From JAENVU01 sp963765075 (lineage in GTDB: Bacteria; Actinomycetota; Acidimicrobiia; IMCC26256; JAENVU01), in NCBI GenBank assembly GCA_963765075.1, contig CAVXVA010000001.1:868001-932000 (forward strand): a stretch of DNA of 64,000 nucleotides, read 5' to 3'. How positions within the stretch are numbered: position 1 is the stretch's first letter; each line of letters opens with the position of its first letter. The notes beneath the pieces are model-generated. The model did no database searches. It had not been told where the DNA came from and saw only the letters and a program-made list of their open reading frames with translations. Both the position numbers and the translations under genes were made by a program. This document shows, in pieces, positions 42,237 through 50,047 of this stretch.

Positions 42237-43382
42237 TCACTCCAGCCGGTGCTGACTGGCGGGGAGCACGTAGAACCAGAACGGCTGGGGTGCACCCGCG
42301 TCCTTCATCGCCTGCTGGGCCCGATGCAGCATCTTCCCGGTGACGGTCTGCTGCGCGAACCAGCTCTCGGCCGATCGCGCGCCCGGGACGTGCTCCGAAA
42401 GCCCGGCGGCCGCCTGTTCGTAATAGCCGCGGATCGCGAGCCCGGCCGTCACCGGATTGTCGGGAATCTCGGCCTGATCCCACGGCGTGGCGTCGTCGGC
42501 GATCCGGGTGAACCCGCGGAGGGCGGCCTCCACGACGTCGGGATCGACCGCCGCCCGTATCCCACCCGATGCGCGATCGAATGCCTTGCGCAGACCGCGC
42601 ATCTCGTCAACGGCCGCAGGGAGCGACGGATCGAGTCGCGCCGGCATGGGGCACGCGAGCGCAACGTCGACCTCGTCTTCGATCACGACCGGATAGGTCG
42701 CAAGCGTCGGTTCGGTCGCGTCGAGCAATCCAAACGCGGCCCGAAGCACCTCGTGTTGGAACTCAGGGTCGCGCGGTTTGCCGAGCGGCCGCCCGAGCGG
42801 GAACTGGCAGTAGAGGCCGCGCGGGATCGGCATCCGCGCCGCAACTTCGTGCATCGAGATCAGCGAGACGGTGGCGATCCCTGCGGCTTCGAACGTGTAT
42901 GCGAGCGCACCGACCGTGCGCGTACAGAGCGGTCAGACGGGAGTGAGGAGGACGACGTCGGTCCCCTGCTCCTGCAAGCGATGCGCGGCCTGCGGGCCGG
43001 TGTCGTGGAGGATCGTCGCGAGGTCGGACTGCGCACCCATGAACGAAAAATGATTCGGCGCGACGCTTCCGATGGTTCCGTCGGCCGCGAGCTCATCGAG
43101 CCGATCCACCGGGTAGACGACGTTGCGGTCGAGCATCATGCCGCTGCGGTCGAGGTTCTGACTGTTGTGACTGATGGTGACGTCGTCGCGGCCGTGCGGG
43201 AGGACCCGGTAGCCCGGGTCGAAGATGCCGAAACTGTCTTCCGACGCCAGATGCAGACCGGCGGTGGTGACGATCGCAACTTGCGCGTCGGCGAGGTTCG
43301 GAGCAGCCGCGAACGGAGCGCCCTCCAGCTCGGGCACGGGCAGCGACGCCATCACTGCTCGCATGTCGTGGTCAGCACCCAT
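42237..43382 (-). CDS. GrdB-like (glycine/sarcosine/betaine reductase type B) selenoprotein with in-frame UGA as Sec150
   Basis: Two same-frame halves are separated only by one UGA at 42933-42935 and encode a single GrdB-family protein of about 381 aa when it is read through. Before it stands GTDVVLLTPV, after it PLCTRTVGALAYTFEAAGI, then MHEVAARMPIPRGLYCQFPL. The codon creates a U-x2-C motif (Sec150, Cys153), matching the position of Sec or Cys in this redox family. Exactly 11 nt after UGA begins a 17-nt hairpin of the bacterial SECIS type. GrdB proteins break C-N bonds in clostridia. Here, in an aerobic-looking actinobacterium, the substrate is unknown. ATG 43382 has AAGGA upstream. Confidence 0.87.
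42905..42921 (-). promoter_or_regulatory. bacterial SECIS hairpin for UGA recoding
   Basis: On the mRNA, 11 bases after the UGA comes GCGCAC-GGUCG-GUGCGC: a perfect 6-bp stem with a five-base loop containing GGUC. The minimal SECIS of E. coli fdhF is also a 17-nt stem-loop 11 nt after its UGA, with GGUC in the loop. The element lies wholly in the coding sequence, as in other bacteria, and would bind SelB. Confidence 0.82.
42933..42935 (-). other. in-frame UGA predicted to encode selenocysteine (Sec150)
   Basis: The same frame is open for 149 codons before and 231 codons after this UGA, with family similarity on both sides and no indel needed. A Cys three residues later completes a U-x2-C pair. 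selA, selB, selC and selD are not in the window. Confidence 0.83.
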
Positions 43383-43421
43383 GAAACGTCCTTCGCTCGT
43401 CCAGGCGGCCGGCAATCGGGG

Positions 43422-43652
43422 TCAAGCTACCCGTGTGCGTGCATGTACTGAGTCGCCGAGCACGCCAACGAAGAACGAGGCGAGGCGAGCGACATCGGTC
43501 GTCGCGAGCTGGAAGGTCGACGCACACGCACCATCGCGCCAGTGACTCATCACGACGACGCGGTCGGCGTGATGCCAGGTGGCCCGCAGGCACGTGTCCC
43601 GAGAGTCGGCCAGAAGCATTGACGGCGAAGCGACGAGCTCAGTCGAGATCAT
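43422..43652 (-). CDS. small hypothetical protein
   Basis: A 76-residue protein with a coherent alpha/beta look: VVMSHWRDGACASTFQLA in the middle and DVARLASFFVGVLGDSVH at the end. It resembles short actinobacterial proteins of unknown role that I cannot name. There is no signal or membrane segment. It lies 40 bp upstream of the selenoprotein gene on the same strand and could be in its operon. Moderately supported only. Confidence 0.5.
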   Translation of the reverse strand: MISTELVASPSMLLADSRDTCLRATWHHADRVVVMSHWRDGACASTFQLATTDVARLASFFVGVLGDSVHARTRVA

Positions 43653-44039
43653 GTACGCAGTATGGGCCTCCGGATGGAGTTCGACAACCAGGAGCGCGCG
43701 GCGTCACTCGGGACGTGGAATACGTGCGGGATATCCACTCCCGCCGCCGCGATCCCACCGCCAGAACACGACGTCGGGCGCTGCTCTCACTAGGGGCAAC
43801 AAGAATCAGATCGGTGAACCGACCTCGGCAGCACCACCCGCTTCGGCACGCACCCCGACGACGCGACGCTACCGGGAGCCACACCAATCTCGATGGGTGG
43901 TGGAGTCGATGAGCGTTCGTGTCGACGGTCATCAAATACCACCGCGCATCAGGAATAGAACCCGTGAGCCGGCTGGACACTTGGAAGGACTTCGCAGCTT
44001 CCGGGGCATTTGTGCAGTCTGAGGGGTGGTCTCACCCTC
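43653..44039. other. intergenic region, 387 bp, nothing recognised
   Basis: No convincing gene, RNA, repeat or strong hairpin was seen. Overlapping open frames exist in several directions but share no family features. The composition is less GC-rich than the surroundings in places (for example around 43640-43680 and 43930-43960), so it may hold promoters for the flanking divergent genes. Confidence 0.4.
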
Positions 44040-45248
44040 ATGCCAGAATGCGAACTGATGTTCGATACTGACGATTTCGTTGCTGATACGGCGTTCGCAG
44101 GGGTGGCCGAGACCATCGACCGGCTCCGCAGCGAGTCACGGGCCGAATGGTGCAGCGCGGCACGATCGCAACGGGTCAAGCAGATCGGTCAGAGCATCGA
44201 GGCGCTCCACGCCGAGTTCATCCGTGCCGTTGAGGTGTGGGACGGGGCGGGTGACCACGCCGCGGAGGGGGCCCTGAGTTCGACCGCATGGCTGACCCAG
44301 CATGTTCCGATGACCCGCGCCGCCGCGTCTCGGGCCGTGTCGGCGGCGCGCATGATCCGTCGTTCGGAACCATTGGCCGCGGCCCTTCATGATGGGCGTA
44401 CCACCGTCGCGCACCTCGAGCAGGCGGCGAGGGCCGTCCACCGTCGCGAGGACATCTTCGAAACCCACGGAACCTCGCTGGTCGATGCCGCGACCGACGT
44501 CAGCCCCGAGGACTTCCGCGAGTGTGCCGCGTCCTGGCGGGCAAAGGCCGACGATCTCATCGGCGCACTCGACGATCCGTTCGACGATGCCCGGGACGAA
44601 CTCATCCTCTCCCCGACCACCGGTGGGCTCGGTCTGCGCGGATGGTTCCACGCCGCGGCCGGCGTCGAGATCATGAACTTGATCGACACGTACGACCACC
44701 CCGACCCTGTGGACGGGGATCGTCCGCCTCGCACGATCGCTCAACGTCGGGCCGCCGCACTGTACGCGTTGTTGTTCGACGGTCGGGCGCTGAGCCCGAA
44801 GCAGGTCGATGTCGTGATCGACAAGGAGACTCTTCGCGCCGAATGGACGTCGGATCTCATTCGGACGCGCACCCATGTCGAGGGCTACGGACCCGTTCCC
44901 TGTTCGCTCATCCGCAGCTGGCTGACCGAGGCGACACTCCGCCGCATTGTGTCCACCGAATCCGAAATCCTTGACGTCGGGCGGAGCGCCCGCCTTGCCT
45001 CTCCTGCGCAGCGGCGGGCACTTCGCCACCGCGACGGTGGGTGTGTCATCCCGGGATGTCGCCGTCCGCCCCAATGGACCGACGCTCACCACATCGTGAC
45101 CTACCTCGGCGGAGGGCTGAGCGACCTCGCGAACTTCGCGCTGGTCTGTCGGCGCCACCACCGCATGCTCGACCGTGGCTGGATGCTCACGGGAAGTCCC
45201 GTCGCCGGGTGGGAGTTTTCCTCGGCGCTCGACCAGGCGCCGCCGTAG
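44040..45248 (+). CDS. DUF222 (13E12-type) protein with C-terminal HNH nuclease motif
   Basis: A 402-residue protein. The N-terminal two thirds are the DUF222 helical region (GALSSTAWLTQHVPMTRAAA, TVAHLEQAARAV). The C-terminus holds an HNH motif: CVIPGCRRPPQWTDAHHI, then LVCRRHHRML, with two Cys pairs for zinc and a His catalytic residue. Such genes are multi-copy and mobile-like in Actinobacteria, and their physiological role is unsettled. ATG 44040 was chosen; ATG 44058 is equally possible. Not linked to neighbours. Confidence 0.88.
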   Translation: MPECELMFDTDDFVADTAFAGVAETIDRLRSESRAEWCSAARSQRVKQIGQSIEALHAEFIRAVEVWDGAGDHAAEGALSSTAWLTQHVPMTRAAASRAVSAARMIRRSEPLAAALHDGRTTVAHLEQAARAVHRREDIFETHGTSLVDAATDVSPEDFRECAASWRAKADDLIGALDDPFDDARDELILSPTTGGLGLRGWFHAAAGVEIMNLIDTYDHPDPVDGDRPPRTIAQRRAAALYALLFDGRALSPKQVDVVIDKETLRAEWTSDLIRTRTHVEGYGPVPCSLIRSWLTEATLRRIVSTESEILDVGRSARLASPAQRRALRHRDGGCVIPGCRRPPQWTDAHHIVTYLGGGLSDLANFALVCRRHHRMLDRGWMLTGSPVAGWEFSSALDQAPP

Positions 45249-45313
45249 CGACGGCTGGGCCGAACCCTCGGGTGTCCCATGCCCACAGATTGCATGCCCC
45301 CGCGAGAGGACCC

Positions 45314-45985
45314 ATGATGGAATCAGTGAGCGAGCCGGGTGGGTCCACACACGAAGACGATGAGCTCGTCGCGCGACTTCGCGCCGGCGATGAGACGGCG
45401 TTTCGGGATTTGCTCGACCGATTCGACTCGCCGCTCCGACGCGCCGCACGCACCTACGTGGCGACCGATGCCGCCGCCGACGAGGTCGTCCAGGACGTGT
45501 GGGTTGGCGTGCTTCGGGGCATCGACCGGTTCGAGCAGCGATCGTCACTCAAGACCTGGATCTATCGCATCTTGATGAACATCGCCCGGACCCGCGGCAC
45601 GCGCGACAAGCGCAGCATTCCGTTCGCGAGCCTGGGCCGTGACGTCGAAGACGACGATACGCCGACCTTTTCGCCCGACCGGTTCCACGACGCGCAGGGC
45701 GCGCATCCCGGACACTGGTCGGCGTTCCCGACGCGCTGGCACGATCTTCCTGAAGTGCGGGCCGTGGGCCACGAGACACTCGCCGTGGTTCGGGACGCGC
45801 TCGATCGTCTCCCGCCGACCCAGCAAGAAGTCGTCCGGCTCCGCGATGTGGAGGGATGGACGAGCGTCGAGGTCTGTAACACCCTCGATCTCACCGAGAC
45901 GAACCAACGAGTGTTGTTGCACCGAGGCCGCGCCAAACTGCGGGCAGCGCTCGAGTCCTACTTCGACACCGAGGGGGAAGCGTGA
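45314..45985 (+). CDS. ECF-type sigma factor
   Basis: A 223-residue extracytoplasmic-function sigma factor. Region 2 runs about residues 20-85 (DETAFRDLLDRFDSPLRRAA, DEVVQDVWVGVLRGI). A longer linker follows, then region 4 at about 160-215 (RLPPTQQEVVRLRDVEGWTS, TETNQRVLLHRGRAKLR). It recruits RNA polymerase to stress- or envelope-type promoters. It overlaps the anti-sigma gene by four bases (GTGA). ATG 45314 or 45317 could be used; a GAGAGGA ribosome site is present. Confidence 0.92.
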   Translation: MMESVSEPGGSTHEDDELVARLRAGDETAFRDLLDRFDSPLRRAARTYVATDAAADEVVQDVWVGVLRGIDRFEQRSSLKTWIYRILMNIARTRGTRDKRSIPFASLGRDVEDDDTPTFSPDRFHDAQGAHPGHWSAFPTRWHDLPEVRAVGHETLAVVRDALDRLPPTQQEVVRLRDVEGWTSVEVCNTLDLTETNQRVLLHRGRAKLRAALESYFDTEGEA

Positions 45986-46248
45986 GCGACCTGGTCGACG
46001 AGATGGCCTGCCAAGAGTTGGTCGAACGGGTCACTGAGTATCTCGACTCGGCGCTGCCCGTCGTCGATCGCGACCGCTTCGAGGAACACGTCGCCGAATG
46101 CCCCGGCTGCGAAGAGGTCCTGGGCCAGTTCCGCGCGGTCGTCGCGGTGAGCGGCCGCCTGGCGGCCGCCGACGTCGCCGCCCTGGACCCGTCGACGCGC
46201 GGCCAACTCCTCGACCTCTTTCGAGGGAGACCTCCAGGATCCTCCTGA
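45982..46248 (+). CDS. zinc-finger anti-sigma factor
   Basis: An 88-residue protein with the ZAS motif H-x3-C-x2-C (HVAECPGCEEVL) and an earlier Cys in ACQELVERVTEYLD, the usual zinc set of soluble anti-sigma factors. There is no membrane segment, so it is probably a cytoplasmic, redox- or zinc-responsive inhibitor of the sigma factor encoded immediately before it. The GTG start is coupled to the sigma stop. Confidence 0.88.
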   Translation: MSDLVDEMACQELVERVTEYLDSALPVVDRDRFEEHVAECPGCEEVLGQFRAVVAVSGRLAAADVAALDPSTRGQLLDLFRGRPPGSS

Positions 46249-46260
46249 CCAAGACGTAGC

Positions 46261-46276
46261 GTAGGTTTATGCCTAC
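46261..46276. promoter_or_regulatory. inverted repeat over the start codon of the CoA-transferase gene
   Basis: GTAGG, six bases, CCTAC; the ATG at 46269 lies in the centre. A TAGCGT -10-like box (46257-46262) ends six bases before the ATG, hinting at leaderless transcription. It has the same geometry (6-bp centre over a start codon) as the ArsR-type operator at 1835, but the sequence differs. Confidence 0.35.
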
Positions 46277-47567
46277 CCTGACGCTGAGCCCGTCCGAAGC
46301 CGCCGCCCGTCTCCGCGAGCGTGACTCGCTCGGCATCCCACTGGGGCCGGGCCAACCACCTGCGTTTCTCCACGCGCTCGGCGGACGCGACGACTGGGTC
46401 GAGCTGACCGTCTTCGGAGCGCTCCTCGTCGACCTCTACGAAGTGTTCATGAAGCCCGGCGTGCGGTACTTGTCCGGGTTCTTCGGTCCCGCGGAGCGCT
46501 TCTTGGTCGACAGCGGCGCGCGGGTGGAGTTCATTCCGGCCGACTTCCGTCGGTTCACTCGAATCGCGGAACAACTGAACCCTCGAGTCGTCGCGACCGT
46601 CGCGTCCCCGCCTGACCGCGACGGCTTCATGTCGCTCTCACTCCACGCGGGCGCCACCATCGAGGCGATCAAGGCCGCAGGTGCGGACCCAGAACGGCTC
46701 CTGATCGTCGAGGTCAACGCCAAGTTCCCCCGCACTCGCGGCCTCCTTCCCGACTACCCCCATCGGATCCACCTCGACGACATCGACATCCTCGTGGAAT
46801 CCGACCGCGACCCGTTCGTGCTCCCCGAGGATGAACCGAGTGACGTCGACCGTGCTATCGCCGCCCACGTGGCGCCCCTCATTCCCGACGGCGCGACCCT
46901 CCAGACCGGCATCGGTGGCATCCCGTCCACGATTGTCAGCCTCCTCGCGGAAGGCGACGGTGGCGACTACGGCGTGCACTCGGAGATGTTCACGACCGGG
47001 CTCATGCAGCTGCACCGAGCCGGCAAGGTCTCGAACGCGCACAAGGGCCAGTTCGACGGGCTTTCGATCACGACCTTCGCGGCCGGGACGCTCGCGTTGT
47101 ACGACTGGCTCCAGGACAACGACGAGGTCGCATTTCTGCCGGTCGACGTGGTGAACGCCCCCGACGTCATCGCGCGGAACCGCACGATGATCACGATCAA
47201 CGGCGCGCTCACCGTCGACCTCAACGGCCAAGTGGTCGCGGACACGATCGGCGGTCGCCAGTTCTCGGGCATCGGCGGCCATGAGGACTTCATCGCCCAG
47301 TCCGGCCTCTCGCTCGAAGACCGATCGTTGATCTGCCTGCCGTCGACGTCGATCGTCGACGGAGTCTGCATCTCGCGGATCTCGATGGCGTTGGCACAGG
47401 GTTGGATCGTGACGACGCCGCGCCACCAACTCGACCTCGTCGTCACCGAGCACGGCGTTGCCCACCTGCGCGGGCGCACCGTGCGCGAACGGGCGCGGGC
47501 CCTGGCCGAGATCGCCGCCCCCCAGTTCCGTGACGAACTTCGCGCCCAGGCGGAGCAACTCAACTGA
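46269..47567 (+). CDS. acetyl-CoA hydrolase/4-hydroxybutyrate CoA-transferase-like protein
   Basis: A 432-residue type I CoA-transferase-family protein with two similar alpha/beta halves. LQTGIGGIPSTIVSLL and GVHSEMFTTGLMQL are family signatures; the catalytic Glu is expected in the latter. FSGIGGHEDFIAQSGLS and VTEHGVAHLRGRTVRERA complete the C-terminal half. It would move CoA between short acids or hydrolyse acyl-CoA. It starts 20 bp after the anti-sigma stop, but a leaderless promoter may serve it alone. Confidence 0.9.
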   Translation: MPTLTLSPSEAAARLRERDSLGIPLGPGQPPAFLHALGGRDDWVELTVFGALLVDLYEVFMKPGVRYLSGFFGPAERFLVDSGARVEFIPADFRRFTRIAEQLNPRVVATVASPPDRDGFMSLSLHAGATIEAIKAAGADPERLLIVEVNAKFPRTRGLLPDYPHRIHLDDIDILVESDRDPFVLPEDEPSDVDRAIAAHVAPLIPDGATLQTGIGGIPSTIVSLLAEGDGGDYGVHSEMFTTGLMQLHRAGKVSNAHKGQFDGLSITTFAAGTLALYDWLQDNDEVAFLPVDVVNAPDVIARNRTMITINGALTVDLNGQVVADTIGGRQFSGIGGHEDFIAQSGLSLEDRSLICLPSTSIVDGVCISRISMALAQGWIVTTPRHQLDLVVTEHGVAHLRGRTVRERARALAEIAAPQFRDELRAQAEQLN

Positions 47568-47631
47568 GGCGGCTCTGATTCGTGGTCGCACGATACGGGT
47601 ACGGTCGAGGTCTCCGACCGAAGGACCGCTC

Positions 47632-47958
47632 ATGACCGAGATCTCCGACCGCTACCGTCGGCTCGCCTCCGAGTTCGCAACGTGCATCGATGCCGTTGGG
47701 GACGATCGCTGGTCGGCGCCGTCACCGTGCGAAGGGTGGAGTACACGCGACGTCGTCGGGCACGTCGTGGGCACGCAGGCGATGTTCCTCGGGTTGGTCG
47801 GCCGTGAGATGCCCGCCGACGCGGTGCGGGTCATCGCCGGTGTCGCCGCGTTCGGCGACGCGATCCGGAGCCCCCAGGCCTGCGGGCCCGAGATCCCGGT
47901 ACCGGAAGACGCCGACCTCACCACGCGCATGCTGGCACTCGTCGGCCGCGTGGCCTGA
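47632..47958 (+). CDS. TIGR03086/DinB-like protein lacking its middle section
   Basis: The start (SPCEGWSTRDVVGHVVGTQAM) and end (ACGPEIPVPEDADLTTRMLAL) both fit the TIGR03086 group of mycothiol-dependent-type four-helix proteins. About 70-80 central residues present in full-length relatives are absent between VGREM and PADAVRV. The remaining 108 aa are in frame. The lost segment would contain two of the three usual metal ligands. It shows the same kind of internal shortening as the gene at 1423-1791, and may be a deletion allele or an assembly collapse. Confidence 0.7.
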   Translation: MTEISDRYRRLASEFATCIDAVGDDRWSAPSPCEGWSTRDVVGHVVGTQAMFLGLVGREMPADAVRVIAGVAAFGDAIRSPQACGPEIPVPEDADLTTRMLALVGRVA

Positions 47959-47992
47959 CGGGCGCGAACACACGCTCAACGGGTTCGGGCGA

Positions 47993-48991
47993 TCAGACGC
48001 AATGGATGGCCACGTAGTTCTTCAGGTTCGCGGTGGTCGTGAAGTAGCCCGTGAAGTGGGCCAACCCCACCCCGACGCCCCGTGAGGCCCCCGGCGCAAT
48101 CCCACCGAAGGGCAGCCGCTTCCAGTTCCCGGGGGTCCCGTACGCAAGCGCCAGCGGATTGGGCGTGTTGTTGAAGATGGTCACGTTGCAGCCGATCGGG
48201 TTCCACGAACTCAGGGTGAACGACCGGGGCGTGAAGACCGGGAGTCCGCCGGCGTTGAGGGTGATGGTCGTGACCGGCGTAGTCGAGATGCCGATGAGCG
48301 TCTGGGCCAACGGAACCGCCGTGATGGACGGGTCGTCGTTCACATCACCCGAGTAGTTCGCCGTGACTAGATGGGTGCCCGGGTAGAAGCTCGGGTACAG
48401 ATCGGTGAGCGCCAGCGAGGCCTTGCCCAACGCGTCGAGATCGGCGGTCCAGTAGTACCCACCGTCGACCGAGAAGTCCACGGTCCCGGTCGGAACACCC
48501 GCTCCCGGCGCGACCGCCTTCACGGCGGCGGTGATCTTGCCGGCGTCGCCGTAGTGGGCGTTCGGGTTCGACGACGTCAGCGTGATCGTGGTGCTGGCGA
48601 CCGCGACGACCTGCACCATCGACGCCGATGTCGTCACGCTGCCACCGGTCGAAGTGAAGCTCGCGGTGATGTCGTGCGCCCCTGCACTGAGTGCCCGGGT
48701 GACCAGTCGGGCCGTGCCGGACTGGATCGTGGTGGTCGTCCCGATCGCGGTGGCGCCGTCGAGAAACGTGACGAAACCGGCGATCGACGCCACCGGGATC
48801 GTCGGGTCGATGATCTTCGCCTTGAGCGTGACCGCCTGGCCGAAGACCGACGGGTTCGCCGTGGAACTCACGGTCACCGTTGTCGTCCCGGCGGCTGCGG
48901 CGGCGGACTGCACCACCAGCACGCCGCCCGACGCCAGTGTGGCCACCAGCGCCGTCGCCGCGATCCGGGTGAGGAGCTTTGTGGATCTCAT
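47993..48991 (-). CDS. secreted protein with Ig-like domains
   Basis: A 332-residue exported protein. Signal peptide about residues 1-33 (LLTRIAATALVATLASGG, then AAAAAG). Two bacterial Ig-like (Big_3-type) domains follow at roughly 35-130 and 130-235 (TSSNPNAHYGDAGKITAAVK; GTHLVTANYSGD). The last 90 residues form a distinct domain (SWNPIGCNVTIFNNTPNPL) ending with a second Cys, possibly a disulfide with the first. It is likely a surface or extracellular adhesion/structural protein. An inverted repeat and ribosome site precede the ATG. Confidence 0.83.
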   Translation of the reverse strand: MRSTKLLTRIAATALVATLASGGVLVVQSAAAAAGTTTVTVSSTANPSVFGQAVTLKAKIIDPTIPVASIAGFVTFLDGATAIGTTTTIQSGTARLVTRALSAGAHDITASFTSTGGSVTTSASMVQVVAVASTTITLTSSNPNAHYGDAGKITAAVKAVAPGAGVPTGTVDFSVDGGYYWTADLDALGKASLALTDLYPSFYPGTHLVTANYSGDVNDDPSITAVPLAQTLIGISTTPVTTITLNAGGLPVFTPRSFTLSSWNPIGCNVTIFNNTPNPLALAYGTPGNWKRLPFGGIAPGASRGVGVGLAHFTGYFTTTANLKNYVAIHCV

Positions 48992-49010
48992 GATTCACCT
49001 TCCAAGGAGA

Positions 49011-49035
49011 ACAACCGAATGTCTGCTTCGGTTGT
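49011..49035 (-). promoter_or_regulatory. inverted repeat in the leader of the secreted Ig-like protein
   Basis: ACAACCGAA, seven bases, TTCGGTTGT: perfect 9-bp arms, ending 20 bases before the start codon. A ribosome site (GGAAGGTG) lies between. It could be an operator or a 5' leader hairpin that controls translation; the present data cannot tell which. Confidence 0.45.
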
Positions 49036-49136
49036 AACCGTCGGTCGGTCAGGAATCGGCCAAGAGATCCACTCGGGAACGCAAGAGTCGGCAAGGTTGT
49101 GACGAAGGTCCCGACTGCGCCGGCCTTGCTCCCCGG

Positions 49137-50000
49137 TCAGCGGACGCGGCTCGCGAACTCGCCGAGGCGATCGAGCCACTCGGCCCGGGTCGTGCACCCA
49201 TCGAACCCGACCGCGAGCCAGTCGACACCGAGATCGGTGAACACCTGGAGGTCGTCCGACGGGGCGAACGGAGCGAAACAGATCGTCAGCGGATCGGTCC
49301 GGCCGATCTCGTCGGCGTAGGCCCGGGCGGTGTCGAGTCGGGCCGCGAACTCGTCGATGGTGGTAATCGCCGGCGTCTTGACCGCCCGGGAGGCGGCGGG
49401 CGGATTCGGGAACGGCGACCACCCGTCACCGATCTCGACCGCACGGCGCATGGCGCGAGTGCTGTTGCCGCCGATCCAGATCGGCACCGGCGCAGGGTGC
49501 GGGAGTTGGGTCACCCCGCGCGCATGGGTACGAGGCGTATCGACCGCGACCCCCTCCTCGGCCCAGGCGCGCCGCATGATCGTGACGGTCTCGTCGAGCA
49601 GGTCGTTGCGAGCGTCGAAGTCGACGCCGAGGGCCGCGAACTCCGGCTTGAGGTACCCGGCGGCGACGCCGAGGATCACCCGGCCGCCCGCAAGATTCTG
49701 CAGCGTCGCCACCCCTTTGGCCGCGAGGAAGGGGTTGCGATATGCGGCCACATACACGTGGGTATGGAGCATCAGCCTCGTCGTGGCCGCTGCCGCAAAT
49801 GCCAGGGCGATGAGCGGGTCCTGGGCATGATGGCCGCCACCCGCAAGCCAACGATCGTCCGGCGCCGGGTGATCGGTGACAAACACTGCATCGAGTCCCG
49901 CAGCTTCCACGGCCGCGGCCATCTCGGCGATGGCCCCACCGGTGACGAACTCGTCGCCGAACGCGACATGGTCAACTGGAAGGCCCACGGAGTAACGCAT
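49137..50000 (-). CDS. LLM-class, probably F420-dependent, oxidoreductase
   Basis: A 287-residue luciferase-like protein of the TIGR03619/F420 type (GLDAVFVTDHPAPDDRWLAG, NLAGGRVILGVAAGYLKPEF, PVPIWIGGNSTRAMRRAVE). It probably transfers hydride between F420 and an unknown substrate. It is divergent from the cytochrome P450 gene, 47 bp apart, so the two may be co-regulated. The second LLM gene in this window (29247) is only distantly similar by eye. Confidence 0.9.
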   Translation of the reverse strand: MRYSVGLPVDHVAFGDEFVTGGAIAEMAAAVEAAGLDAVFVTDHPAPDDRWLAGGGHHAQDPLIALAFAAAATTRLMLHTHVYVAAYRNPFLAAKGVATLQNLAGGRVILGVAAGYLKPEFAALGVDFDARNDLLDETVTIMRRAWAEEGVAVDTPRTHARGVTQLPHPAPVPIWIGGNSTRAMRRAVEIGDGWSPFPNPPAASRAVKTPAITTIDEFAARLDTARAYADEIGRTDPLTICFAPFAPSDDLQVFTDLGVDWLAVGFDGCTTRAEWLDRLGEFASRVR

Positions 50001-50047
50001 CAGTCGGGCACGCTACCGTCGGTACGACCGACTCCAAGGAGAACCAC

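Noticed and set aside
42237..42854. Two separate genes instead of one selenoprotein (second half starting at an internal ATG)
   Set aside because: The frame is continuous through the UGA, and the stretch between the UGA and that ATG (PLCTRTVGALAYTFEAAGI) is family-like, so a split would discard conserved sequence. The SECIS hairpin also fits.
43653..44039. Small genes in the 387-bp gap
   Set aside because: Overlapping frames on both strands without family features, start signals or coupling.
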